Shown here: one piece after another, positions 52,393-60,282 of the stretch
Layout of the letters: every line of letters begins with the position of its first letter
Position numbering within the stretch: the first letter of the stretch is position 1
From: VGNY01 sp964549635
GTDB taxonomy: Bacteria; Chloroflexota; Dehalococcoidia; GIF9; UBA5629
NCBI GenBank assembly: GCA_964549635.1
Contig: CAZJVJ010000004.1
Location: 1 to 64,000, forward strand
Reading direction: 5' to 3'
DNA length: 64,000 nt
Translations under genes and position numbers: made by a program
The notes under the pieces: generated by a model
What the model was told of the DNA's origin: nothing
Seen by the model: the letters and a program-made list of their open reading frames with translations, nothing else
Database searches by the model: none

Positions 52393-53535
52393 TCACCTCA
52401 CAGAGTAAAGGAAGTGGTATATGAAAAGGTAAAACTGGACAGTCTCGAAGATAACGTTCCACATATTGGATAACCTCAGCTTGAGAAGGTCTTCGACACG
52501 GACGTGATAGAACTGATGGAAAATCCTGTAGTAAATCTTATTTTCTTGATTCACGGCCTGAGCAAGCTTGACAGACTCGACCCAGGGTATAACGTCATCA
52601 GTGAAGGTGTGTATGATGGCTATTTTCGCATGAAGTTGGTCGATCTTCAAATGCGGTGATAGGTTATCCAAGGCCTGGCGAAGATCGAAATGAAGCTTGG
52701 TCCATAGTTCTCTTGCACGAGCCGGGTCGCGACTGGCAAGCAGCTCATGCAAAGCCTGCCCTTCCGGAGAGAGTTTACTCTGGGCAAAATCTGCAGAACC
52801 TCCGCTGAAAATTTCTTTGAGATGAAACTTCTCCGGGGAATCAGGTATAAATTCAGTGAGCCAGGCTGGGAGCTTTTCTGTCAAAACGCTACGGGGTTCC
52901 CAGGGTACAGGCTGTTCTTCGTTATTAATGTAGTGTTTCGTAATAACGGACTGCAGCCAGTCGTTAATATTGTAATAGCCGCCCCAGAAGCCGATAATAG
53001 CTACATTACGGCTGATGCTTGGTTCAGCGGCAGCCAGTAATACCAATGGCGCGCTAAGGCAGACGCCCAACATCCCTATCCTTTTGTTGCAAAATTCCTG
53101 CTCCGAAAGATACTTGAAGCTGGCGACTAAGGTTTCGATATCATCTGGATGAAGCTGGAATTTGGCCAGGTTATCAAGCTGAGGTACCAGAACAACGTAT
53201 CCGGCACGGGCCAGGCTCGGGCCGGCCAGCAATAAAGCTGGGTCATCCTTGCCGTCTCTTACAGCACCATGGGCTAGGATTATGCCCGGGTGTTGTCTGA
53301 TGCCAACAGGACGATACAGGTTGGCAATGATTTCTCGATTATTGCAGGGATAGGTTACCTGGGAGATAACGAAGCCTCTGGGGATAGCACTGGCTTTCCA
53401 TTTATAGCTGACACCCAAGTCAATCAATAATACAGTTGTTTTGAGACCAGTCTGAACTGGTCTGGTAAATAGAGCTGAGACCAGCAAAGCAAGGACTATT
53501 AAGATGAGCAATATCCACTGCCACCACATAGCCAT
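52393..53535 (-). CDS. Membrane-anchored alpha/beta hydrolase
   Basis: About 380 residues. An N-terminal membrane helix (WWQWILLILIVLALLVSALF) is followed by an alpha/beta hydrolase domain: IILAHGAVRDGKDDPAL holds the oxyanion region and GVCLSAPLVLLAA the nucleophile elbow, with Cys instead of Ser (G-x-C-x-S), as in dienelactone hydrolases. IIHTFTDDVIPW supplies the Asp and FHQFYHVRVED the His. An insertion between about 190 and 310 may form a lid. I use the ATG at 53535. It lies 25 bases after the Cys-rich miniprotein gene on the same strand. Confidence 0.72.
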   Translation of the reverse strand: MAMWWQWILLILIVLALLVSALFTRPVQTGLKTTVLLIDLGVSYKWKASAIPRGFVISQVTYPCNNREIIANLYRPVGIRQHPGIILAHGAVRDGKDDPALLLAGPSLARAGYVVLVPQLDNLAKFQLHPDDIETLVASFKYLSEQEFCNKRIGMLGVCLSAPLVLLAAAEPSISRNVAIIGFWGGYYNINDWLQSVITKHYINNEEQPVPWEPRSVLTEKLPAWLTEFIPDSPEKFHLKEIFSGGSADFAQSKLSPEGQALHELLASRDPARARELWTKLHFDLRQALDNLSPHLKIDQLHAKIAIIHTFTDDVIPWVESVKLAQAVNQENKIYYRIFHQFYHVRVEDLLKLRLSNMWNVIFETVQFYLFIYHFLYSVR

Positions 53536-53560
53536 TACCAAGTATCATCTCGCCAGTACG

Positions 53561-53761
53561 TTACTTCGACGGCACAGGCTCGTGGGCCTTTCTACCGTAC
53601 ACCTTCTCATAAGCTTTACAGTATGGACAGATACCACCCTCAACGTTCTTTACCAACCAAAAGGCAACTCCCCTTTGCTTTTTTCTAGCATGTGTGCACA
53701 CCGGGCACTCCACGCACCGCTGTGCTCTAAACCTGTCTCTGTCTGCTATGTCCTGCCTCAT
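53561..53761 (-). CDS. Cys-rich miniprotein divergent from the glycyl radical enzyme
   Basis: A 66-residue basic protein with five cysteines: CVECPVC (16, 19, 22) and CPYC (45, 48). This could bind zinc or a small Fe-S cluster. GGAGG at good spacing before the ATG supports translation. It begins about 225 bases from the glycyl radical enzyme gene on the opposite strand. Some glycyl radical enzymes (4-hydroxyphenylacetate decarboxylase, benzylsuccinate synthase) have small Fe-S subunits of similar size, but sequence similarity to those is not apparent to me. Function unknown. Confidence 0.65.
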   Translation of the reverse strand: MRQDIADRDRFRAQRCVECPVCTHARKKQRGVAFWLVKNVEGGICPYCKAYEKVYGRKAHEPVPSK

Positions 53762-53986
53762 AGAGTTACCTCCATCTATGCGGAGATGATCTGTCTATCG
53801 TCGCTTGCAGGAAGAGTAGCATCTGTCCGAATGCGTGTCAACGGCAATAATGGGACTGTTTGCTGGCAATTAATTCTGGTGTCGTCATTATCTCTAGAAG
53901 CTGGTGATTTTGTATAACTTGTGATATAGTTTCCACGGGAGGTGTCTACTGGTAGTGCGACTGCTTAGATTGAGGAGGACAGGGCT

Positions 53987-56503
53987 ATGACCACAACTAC
54001 ACCTGAGAAACCGAAATTTGCCATTAAAGAGCCGAAGAATCTTTCCCCACGGATTCAGTGGCTTCGCGACTATTACTTTCAGGGTCTTCGCCGAAAGTGG
54101 AATAATGAATTTATAAGCTGGACAACGGGGACATCGTGGGATTTCCAGTTCCGTGAAGGGCAGTATTACATTGTCCCTGAGACATATGCCTTCTTTTCCA
54201 CCTTTACTGGTGCCTTTAAACAGACAGCACGGAAAGTGAAATTACACCCTGACTTCTGGAAATGGAGTCTGCCGGAGCGTCATGCCTGGTTTGTTAAAGA
54301 GGTGATGGTGAACTACATGCCGCACGAGATTTTGCCCGGTGACCTGATTGCTGGCGGGCGCTTCAATTTACAAACCTCTACCTGTCTAAATAAGAAGGAG
54401 GCAAAACAATACAGGAAGCTGGTCTACGGCAAAAATGGAGTCCGAGCCGCCATATTGTGGTTTCATAATCATGGCTATGGAAATGTCGGAGCTACCAGTG
54501 GTCACCTTATCCCGGACTACAAAAGAGTAATTGAAGAAGGCTGGAAGAGCATTTTTGCTGATATTAACAGGTACTATGAAGCGCTTTCTCCAAGAGACAA
54601 AAAGGGCAAGAAGGGCGGGCAACTAAGGGCTATGCTGACCGCAGCTACCATGGCCCGTGATGTAGCCGCAAAGTACAGCCAGGTATGTAATGACCTTGCT
54701 GCTGAGGAGACTGATAAGACCAGAAGAAGCGAGCTGCTACAGATGGCTGAGATGCTTAAAAGGGTACCCTGGGAGCCAGCGCAGACTTTCTGGGAAGGGG
54801 TGCAGTCTCTGTGGCTGACCCACATGCTAGTGATGAGCGATGAAAGTTATCCCGGCCCTGGGCTCTCCTTCGGCAGGATAGACCAATATCTATATCCTCT
54901 GTGGCGAAAATCGATCAATGAAGGCATGGAAAGAGAGTTTGGCAAAGAGATATTGAAATGCTTCTGGATTCACTGCAATACCGTCTATGATGCTATGATC
55001 CGCACCGGCGGTAATCAGGGCATAACCTCTGGTTTCGGTCAGGTGGTTACTCTCTCTGGCATGGGGCCGGGTGGTAAGGACATGACCAATGACCTTACTT
55101 ATGCCATGCTCGAGGTTATAGATGAACTGGCGCCGATTCTGGAGCCGAAACCAAACGTCAGGCTGCACAGAAATACGCCTGATGAGCTCTATGACAAGAT
55201 TATAGACATGATTTCATCAAGCCAGGGAGCACCCTTCCTCCTAAATTTTGATGAGCGTGCCATTGCGGGTATGCTGAGAGAAGCCAGAAAAGCTGGTGTT
55301 GAGCATCTCATCAACGAAAGTAATGTCCATGATTACGCGCCGGTTGGTTGTCTAGAGAACACCATGTGCGGCAATGACCGCTCGGGAACCGTTGACATCA
55401 ACCTTAATCTGCTCAAGGCGGTGGAGCTAGCACTTACCGGTGGCTACGATTTGGTGCCCTACACCGACCCCATGACAAACAAGACAGAGCCCCGCAAAGT
55501 CTGGGGGGTTAAAACCGGCAGTGCCGAGAACTTCAAGACTTGGGAGGAGTTTTGGAATGCCTATGTTATCCAGACCAAATTCATTATCAAAAAGATTGCT
55601 CACCTTTTTGAAAGAACCGATGAAATACGGGCGAAATTTCTTCCCACACCTTATTTGTCTTGTCTGGTGAAGGGGTGTGTTCAGAAGGGAAAGGACATTA
55701 ATGAAGGCGGTGCCGAGCTGAATTTTGTGACGCTGGAGGCGGTGACCTACGCCACCACGGTTGACTCTTTGCTGGCAATAAAATACCTAGTGTTCGACAA
55801 AAAGATTTGCACTATGAAGGAGTTGATTGATGCCCTGAAAGCTAACTGGGTGGGGTATGAGGTGCTGCAAGCACAGGCTATTAATAAGGCGCCGAAATAT
55901 GGGAGGGATGATGATATTGCTGATGAGATGGGCAAGAGGGTAATGGAGCTGTGGACAGAGGAGACGTGGAAATACAAGTCCAAGCACACGGGTAAGCAGT
56001 TCCGCCCCGGCATGCTGAGCTGGAATTACTGGATTTCTGATGGATATATCCTACCAGCAAGCCCAGACGGCAGACCCAAGGGCAAGTTTCTGTCGAATGC
56101 TATCTGTCCCTCGAACGGTGCCGATATTAATGGGCCCACAGCCAACGTTAACTCAGTGGGGAAGGTCATAGGTGGCAGGGATTCCAGAGGCGGCGGTGAC
56201 TGGCTGGGGTATTACAATCTGTTACCCAATGGTGCCAGTCATACTATAACCTTTAACCCGTCGCTCATCAGTGACCCAGAACATAAGAACAAGTTCAAAG
56301 CATTCTTGCGCGGCTATGTGGAAAACGGAGGCACCTGCCTGCAGATCAATATGATTAACGCTGATATGCTGCGCGATGCGCAGAAGCATCCCGAGAACTA
56401 TCGTCATTTGCTGGTTCGAGTTACAGGCTATAACGCTTATTTCACCGCCATAGGTAGAGAATTGCAGAACGAGATAATAGCTCGTGAAAGTCACCGGATT
56501 TGA
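53987..56503 (+). CDS. Glycyl radical enzyme of unassigned subfamily
   Basis: An 838-residue glycyl radical enzyme. The active-site Cys455 lies in APVGCLENTMCGND with Glu457 two residues on, the C-x-E pattern of dehydratases, C-N lyases and arylacetate decarboxylases. The radical glycine is Gly814 in RVTGYNAYFTAIGREL near the C-terminus. The N-terminus (SPRIQWLRDYYFQGLRRKWNNE) does not match pyruvate formate-lyase, BssA or HpdB as I know them. GGAGG precedes the ATG. An activase starts about 15 bases after the stop. Possible substrates include an arylacetate (context) or a hydroxylated compound; I cannot choose. The enzyme is oxygen-sensitive. Confidence 0.9.
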   Translation: MTTTTPEKPKFAIKEPKNLSPRIQWLRDYYFQGLRRKWNNEFISWTTGTSWDFQFREGQYYIVPETYAFFSTFTGAFKQTARKVKLHPDFWKWSLPERHAWFVKEVMVNYMPHEILPGDLIAGGRFNLQTSTCLNKKEAKQYRKLVYGKNGVRAAILWFHNHGYGNVGATSGHLIPDYKRVIEEGWKSIFADINRYYEALSPRDKKGKKGGQLRAMLTAATMARDVAAKYSQVCNDLAAEETDKTRRSELLQMAEMLKRVPWEPAQTFWEGVQSLWLTHMLVMSDESYPGPGLSFGRIDQYLYPLWRKSINEGMEREFGKEILKCFWIHCNTVYDAMIRTGGNQGITSGFGQVVTLSGMGPGGKDMTNDLTYAMLEVIDELAPILEPKPNVRLHRNTPDELYDKIIDMISSSQGAPFLLNFDERAIAGMLREARKAGVEHLINESNVHDYAPVGCLENTMCGNDRSGTVDINLNLLKAVELALTGGYDLVPYTDPMTNKTEPRKVWGVKTGSAENFKTWEEFWNAYVIQTKFIIKKIAHLFERTDEIRAKFLPTPYLSCLVKGCVQKGKDINEGGAELNFVTLEAVTYATTVDSLLAIKYLVFDKKICTMKELIDALKANWVGYEVLQAQAINKAPKYGRDDDIADEMGKRVMELWTEETWKYKSKHTGKQFRPGMLSWNYWISDGYILPASPDGRPKGKFLSNAICPSNGADINGPTANVNSVGKVIGGRDSRGGGDWLGYYNLLPNGASHTITFNPSLISDPEHKNKFKAFLRGYVENGGTCLQINMINADMLRDAQKHPENYRHLLVRVTGYNAYFTAIGRELQNEIIARESHRI

Positions 56504-56518
56504 TTAGGTTGCTTGAAC

Positions 56519-57541
56519 ATGGTAGGCAGAAAGGCTGGCATATCTAAAAGTGAAATGAAAGCCGCAGAGGTTATAGACCACAGCCAGACTGGTCTTATAC
56601 TACATTTGCAGCGGTTCTCTACCGAGGATGGACCTGGAATACGTACAACAGTATTCTTTAAAGGATGCCCGCTACGCTGTATATGGTGCCATAATCCTGA
56701 AGGCATATCATCAGAACCCCAGGTACAGTGGCTGGAAAATAGATGTATTGGCTGTGGCAGTTGTATAAGAACGTGCTCCCGTGGCTGTTTGTGCAGGGTG
56801 GAGCAGGGAGTGGTGATCGATCGAGACGTCTGCGATGGTTGCGGCGAATGTGCTGAAGCCTGTCCAGCCAATGCCATGGAGCTTCTGGGTAGGTGGGTTA
56901 GCCTGGATGAGCTTTTAAATGAATTGCTCAAAGACCACGTATATTTTGAGAAATCCGGCGGTGGGGTTACCCTGTCTGGTGGGGAACCGGCAATGCAGCC
57001 CGATTTTGCTTCGGCATTACTACGCGGGCTGAAGGAAAGAGGGATTAACACTGCAGTTGATACCTGTGGCGTATGCTCTGTTAGCGCACTGGATAAACTG
57101 TTGCCCTATACTGACATCGTGCTATTCGATTTAAAGGAGGCGGAGCCCGAAAAGCACTACAGTTTTACCGGGGCGAATAATCAGAGAATATTCGATAATC
57201 TTCTGTATATCCGTGACTACATACTTAATCAAGACTCGAGAAAGGTGCTATGGATCAGAACGCCGCTCATTCCCGGCGCTACAGATACAAGGGATAATAT
57301 CACTAGTCTCGGCACTTTCATTGCCAGGAACCTTCCAGGCATTGTTGATCGATGGGAACTGTGTGCCTTCAACAACCTGTGTCGGGATAAATACCGTCGG
57401 CTGGGAATCGCCTGGCAATACGCCTGTACGCCACTAATGACCAAAGATGCAGTGCGTGAACTGGAGGAATGCGCCAAGTCATCTGGTGTTAACCCGGAGA
57501 TTGTGGTTGCGACAGGCCCCACAAGGGTGGAAGAAACATAG
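56519..57541 (+). CDS. Glycyl radical enzyme activating enzyme
   Basis: A 340-residue radical SAM activase. FSTEDGPGIRTTVFFKGCPLRCIWCHNPE holds the C-x3-C-x2-C site; two ferredoxin-type clusters follow (CIGCGSCIRTC and CDGCGECAEACP), the layout of activases such as those of CutC, HpdB and glycerol dehydratase, unlike the short PflA. GGGVTLSGGEPAMQPDF is the next conserved block. It abstracts the hydrogen of Gly814 in the neighbouring enzyme. The ATG at 56519 is chosen; a TTG two codons upstream is possible. The flavin-type gene follows after 11 bases. Confidence 0.93.
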   Translation: MVGRKAGISKSEMKAAEVIDHSQTGLILHLQRFSTEDGPGIRTTVFFKGCPLRCIWCHNPEGISSEPQVQWLENRCIGCGSCIRTCSRGCLCRVEQGVVIDRDVCDGCGECAEACPANAMELLGRWVSLDELLNELLKDHVYFEKSGGGVTLSGGEPAMQPDFASALLRGLKERGINTAVDTCGVCSVSALDKLLPYTDIVLFDLKEAEPEKHYSFTGANNQRIFDNLLYIRDYILNQDSRKVLWIRTPLIPGATDTRDNITSLGTFIARNLPGIVDRWELCAFNNLCRDKYRRLGIAWQYACTPLMTKDAVRELEECAKSSGVNPEIVVATGPTRVEET

Positions 57542-57552
57542 GGGGAGAAGAT

Positions 57553-58410
57553 ATGAGTAATCAAAATAAAGTTTACAAATCTTTTTCTGAATCTGATATA
57601 AAAGCTTTAGAGCCTGAGATGAAGGTGGGGCTTTTGGCTACTGTAAATGAACAAGGTCTGCCTCATCTGACTTTGATTACCACACTGCGAGCTTGCTCAC
57701 CTACCGAGCTTGTCTTCGGTCAGTTCGCTGAAGGCCTGAGCAAAATCAATGTCAGAAGAAACCCAAGGGTTGGCTTTCTCATTTTGACGCTTGACCGGAA
57801 TACCTGGCAAGGCAAGGCGAAGTTTAGCCATACTGAAAGACGTGGTAGGGAGTTCGACTGGTTTAACAACCTGCCCATGTTCCGGTACAATGCCTATTTT
57901 GGTATTCACACAGTCTACTATATGGACTTGGTGGAACAGTATGGTAAAGAACCGTTACCAATGGGCAGCATTGTTCAAGCAGCTTTAAAAACCTTGGTAG
58001 CTAAGATGCTGTTGCCGAAGAAGGGAAAGCAAGAAGTCCTGAATCTATGGACGCGCCAGCTAATAGATAAATTGGCTAATTTAAAGTTCCTAGCTTATAT
58101 TGGTGAAGACGGTTATCCTATGATAATTCCGGTAATACAAGCCCAGACCTCTGACAAAGAGCGCGTGATATTCGCAACTTCGGCCTTTAGGCAAAAAATA
58201 AAGGCAATACCTGCCAATACGACTGTTGCCTTTTTTGGCATGTCCTTTGATATGGAAAATGTCCTGCTGCGGGGAATCTATCAGGGAGTACGGCGTATAG
58301 GTGGCATTGAATGCGGCAGCATTCTAGTCAACTGGGTCTATAATCCTATGCCCCCTAAACCGGAGCAAATTTACCCGGAGACTAAACTCGAACCTGTTAC
58401 TACCTTTTAA
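57553..58410 (+). CDS. Pyridoxamine 5'-phosphate oxidase-like (split-barrel) protein
   Basis: A 285-residue protein whose N-terminal 120 residues resemble FMN-binding split barrels: MKVGLLATVNEQGLPHLTLITTLRA, FGQFAEGLSKINVRRNPRVGFLIL. The C-terminal half repeats the theme (LKFLAYIGEDGYPMIIPVIQA, VIFATSAFRQKIKAI), so it may hold two such barrels. GGGGGAG lies upstream of the ATG. It is third in the operon of the glycyl radical enzyme and its activase, which suggests a flavin or F420-type redox step on the same pathway, or a protective function. Exact cofactor unknown. Confidence 0.65.
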   Translation: MSNQNKVYKSFSESDIKALEPEMKVGLLATVNEQGLPHLTLITTLRACSPTELVFGQFAEGLSKINVRRNPRVGFLILTLDRNTWQGKAKFSHTERRGREFDWFNNLPMFRYNAYFGIHTVYYMDLVEQYGKEPLPMGSIVQAALKTLVAKMLLPKKGKQEVLNLWTRQLIDKLANLKFLAYIGEDGYPMIIPVIQAQTSDKERVIFATSAFRQKIKAIPANTTVAFFGMSFDMENVLLRGIYQGVRRIGGIECGSILVNWVYNPMPPKPEQIYPETKLEPVTTF

Positions 58411-58427
58411 CCGTTGGGCACGGAGCT

Positions 58428-59207
58428 CTAGTCAAAATTTTTACTGTCCTTAAACGCCTCGACTAGGCTTTTTCTGGCAAAGGGGACTATTTTGCCGTTG
58501 AGATGCACCTCGTCGGCAAGGTAATCATCCTTAATGAATCCATTGGCATCGGCAGAAATGGATTGCACATCTATGTAGGGAATGCGGTTGAACCGGCAGA
58601 ATTGTCCCAGTTTCTGGTTAAATTTTCTGGATATTTCGCTTCTTTCCTCAGGACTTCCCATGAAAGGCAGGTTGGAAACGAACTGTTTTTTGGCTGCCGG
58701 TGGAATACCGTGAACAGACACGGCAAATCCATCATCTCTCAACCTTAGTATCGTTTCTCCGTATTTTTCCACAGTTGCATCTATGATTTGCTCAATACTT
58801 ATCGTCCCGTCATTTTTTCGATATTGCGCATAAATATGCACCCTGGCGTCTATTTCGCCGAAGACCAGAAGCAAAATATCCCTGGTGTTGTCTACCCGTG
58901 GCAAAAATGAGTTGAGGTACCTCTTTGATTGCGAAAAGCTATTGTCCTTATTCAAATTGTATGCAGTTGCCTGTGATATATGGTGTATCATAAAAGGGAT
59001 TCTGAACACGAAGGGCCTGACATGGCTATCGCCTATAACGTGGACTATGGGGGTTGCGGATAACTTTGCTTTTAACAGTAGGCAGGCGTTAAATAGACAA
59101 AGCCAGGGGTACTTAAAAATGACGTCTGTGTAAGCAAAATAGATGGAACCTCTTTTTTCCAGCCATTTGCGCAAAGCAATACCTATTTTGAAGAGGAAGC
59201 CTTTCAT
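58428..59207 (-). CDS. SGNH/GDSL-like hydrolase, hypothetical
   Basis: About 259 residues from the ATG at 59207. HVIGDSHVRPF looks like SGNH block I with Ser, FGEIDARVHI resembles block III, and LADEVHLNGKI the C-terminal Asp-x-x-His. That suggests an esterase or carbohydrate acetyl-esterase-like fold. The frame is open to 59342, but that part overlaps a predicted structured RNA and a terminator, so I start after them. The chosen ATG lacks a ribosome site, so the start is uncertain. Convergent with the split-barrel gene. Confidence 0.55.
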   Translation of the reverse strand: MKGFLFKIGIALRKWLEKRGSIYFAYTDVIFKYPWLCLFNACLLLKAKLSATPIVHVIGDSHVRPFVFRIPFMIHHISQATAYNLNKDNSFSQSKRYLNSFLPRVDNTRDILLLVFGEIDARVHIYAQYRKNDGTISIEQIIDATVEKYGETILRLRDDGFAVSVHGIPPAAKKQFVSNLPFMGSPEERSEISRKFNQKLGQFCRFNRIPYIDVQSISADANGFIKDDYLADEVHLNGKIVPFARKSLVEAFKDSKNFD

Positions 59208-59212
59208 ATGGA

Positions 59213-59234
59213 ATAAAAACAAAAAGCCCCGAGT
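59213..59234 (-). terminator. T-rich 3' end of the minus-strand structured RNA
   Basis: Minus strand ACTCGGGG is followed by CTTTTTGTTTTT. The stem partner is the far 5' end of the RNA (CCCGAGT, 59357-59351). The U-run ends eight bases before the SGNH gene ATG, so it may terminate an independent RNA or attenuate that gene. Confidence 0.6.
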
Positions 59235-59360
59235 AACCTTGCCTATCACCGGCTCCAGCCACCTCAACCTCGACTTTGGCCTACCTTGCGCCCGGTCGGC
59301 TACCACGCGCCCCTTTGGCCTGATCCCTCTCGCCGGTTCCAAGCTTGACCACTCGGGACT
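59216..59360 (-). ncRNA. Candidate structured RNA or leader upstream of the SGNH gene
   Basis: About 145 nucleotides, starting at the point predicted by its promoter. CCCGAGT (59357-59351) closes with ACTCGGG (59234-59228). Further in, ACCGGC pairs with GCCGGT, and within the loop GGCC...GGCC and GCGC...GCGC can pair. GC content is far above the surrounding sequence. The compact closed form with a terminal U-run resembles housekeeping RNAs such as 6S RNA, but the position just before a start codon would suit a riboswitch. I recognise no known aptamer core. Confidence 0.5.
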
Positions 59361-59366
59361 AATCTT

Positions 59367-59396
59367 AGTTTACCATATTTGACCCAGGCTTGTCAA
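59367..59396 (-). promoter_or_regulatory. Promoter of the minus-strand structured RNA
   Basis: TTGACA (59396-59391), an 18-base spacer and TAAACT (59372-59367). The start point would be about 59360, exactly at the closing stem of the RNA. Its -35 box overlaps the opposite-strand -35 box of the second liv operon. Confidence 0.65.
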
Positions 59397-59418
59397 CTTT
59401 TAAACGACGTGTTATAAT
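59390..59418 (+). promoter_or_regulatory. Promoter of the second liv operon
   Basis: TTGTCA (59390-59395), a 17-base spacer and consensus TATAAT (59413-59418). Start point near 59425, giving a leader of about 16 bases before the livG ATG, so this operon lacks a Phe-type leader. Confidence 0.75.
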
Positions 59419-59440
59419 TTGTGGCCTGTCACTGTGTAGC

Positions 59441-60274
59441 ATGGAAATGGTATCTACGCCGCAAAAGACCGGGGTAAAACTACAAGTTCAAAATCTTTAT
59501 CTCAATTTTGGTGGGTTGGGGGCCCTGGCTGGGGTTGATATAGATGTGAGGGAAGGGGAGATATTAGCCATCATTGGTCCCAACGGAGCCGGGAAGACAT
59601 GTCTGCTCAACTGTATAAACGGGTTTTATCGTCCAAGCAAAGGCGAAATTATTTTCGATGGAAAGACAATTACGCGGCTGCCTTCGCACAGAATTGCGGC
59701 ACTGGGTATATCCCGCACTTTCCAGAATATTCAGCTTTATACCGGTTTGACGACCTTGGACAATTTGATGGCGGCGCGCCATGTCCATTTAAAGCCCAAT
59801 TTTCTGGCAGGAGCGATTTATTTTGGTTGGGAGCATAAGAAGGAGCTTGAGCATCGACGAGTTGTTGAGGAAATTATTGACTTTCTAGAGATGGAGCCGA
59901 TAAGGAAGAAAGTGGTGGGCTCTCTTCCGTACGGACAGAGAAAGCGTGTTGATTTAGGACGAGCTTTGGCTTTAGAGCCAAAGCTTTTGCTTTTAGATGA
60001 GCCGATGGCCGGTATGAATGTTGAGGAAAAAGAGGACATGGCCCGGTTTATAATCGATATTTTTGAAGGGCAGGGAGAGACCTACCCTGATACACCAGTT
60101 TTGAGAGACGGTGTCAAGTCCATAGTTCTGGTGGAGCATGACATGGGGGTAGTTATGGACATAGCTGACAGGATTGTCGTCCTTGATTTTGGTAGAAAGA
60201 TTGCAGAGGGGACGCCTAAAGAGATAAAGACTAACCCTGCAGTGATTAGAGCCTACTTGGGTGAGGAGATGTAG
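59441..60274 (+). CDS. livG: ABC transporter ATP-binding protein LivG (second cluster)
   Basis: A 277-residue LivG, clearly paralogous to the protein at 15539-16354. Walker A is GPNGAGKT, the signature position LPYGQRKRVDLGRAL, Walker B LLLDEPMAGMN, and the same insertion EGQGETYPDTPVLRDGV precedes VEHDMG. I start at the ATG at 59441, 16 bases after the predicted transcript start; the open frame upstream lies in the promoter. It is the first gene of the second cluster and is followed after eight bases by the synthetase. Confidence 0.9.
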   Translation: MEMVSTPQKTGVKLQVQNLYLNFGGLGALAGVDIDVREGEILAIIGPNGAGKTCLLNCINGFYRPSKGEIIFDGKTITRLPSHRIAALGISRTFQNIQLYTGLTTLDNLMAARHVHLKPNFLAGAIYFGWEHKKELEHRRVVEEIIDFLEMEPIRKKVVGSLPYGQRKRVDLGRALALEPKLLLLDEPMAGMNVEEKEDMARFIIDIFEGQGETYPDTPVLRDGVKSIVLVEHDMGVVMDIADRIVVLDFGRKIAEGTPKEIKTNPAVIRAYLGEEM

Positions 60275-60282
60275 CTGGAAGG

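Noticed and set aside
53987..56503. Naming the glycyl radical enzyme benzylsuccinate synthase, 4-hydroxyphenylacetate decarboxylase or choline TMA-lyase
   Set aside because: Length and N-terminus do not fit BssA or HpdB as I know them, and no subfamily-specific pocket residues could be verified. Cys-x-Glu alone does not decide.
59300..59360. tRNA-like element (CCGAGTGGTCAAGC resembles a tRNA-Leu/Ser D-arm)
   Set aside because: No matching acceptor, anticodon or T-arm in the right spacing; better explained as part of the structured RNA.
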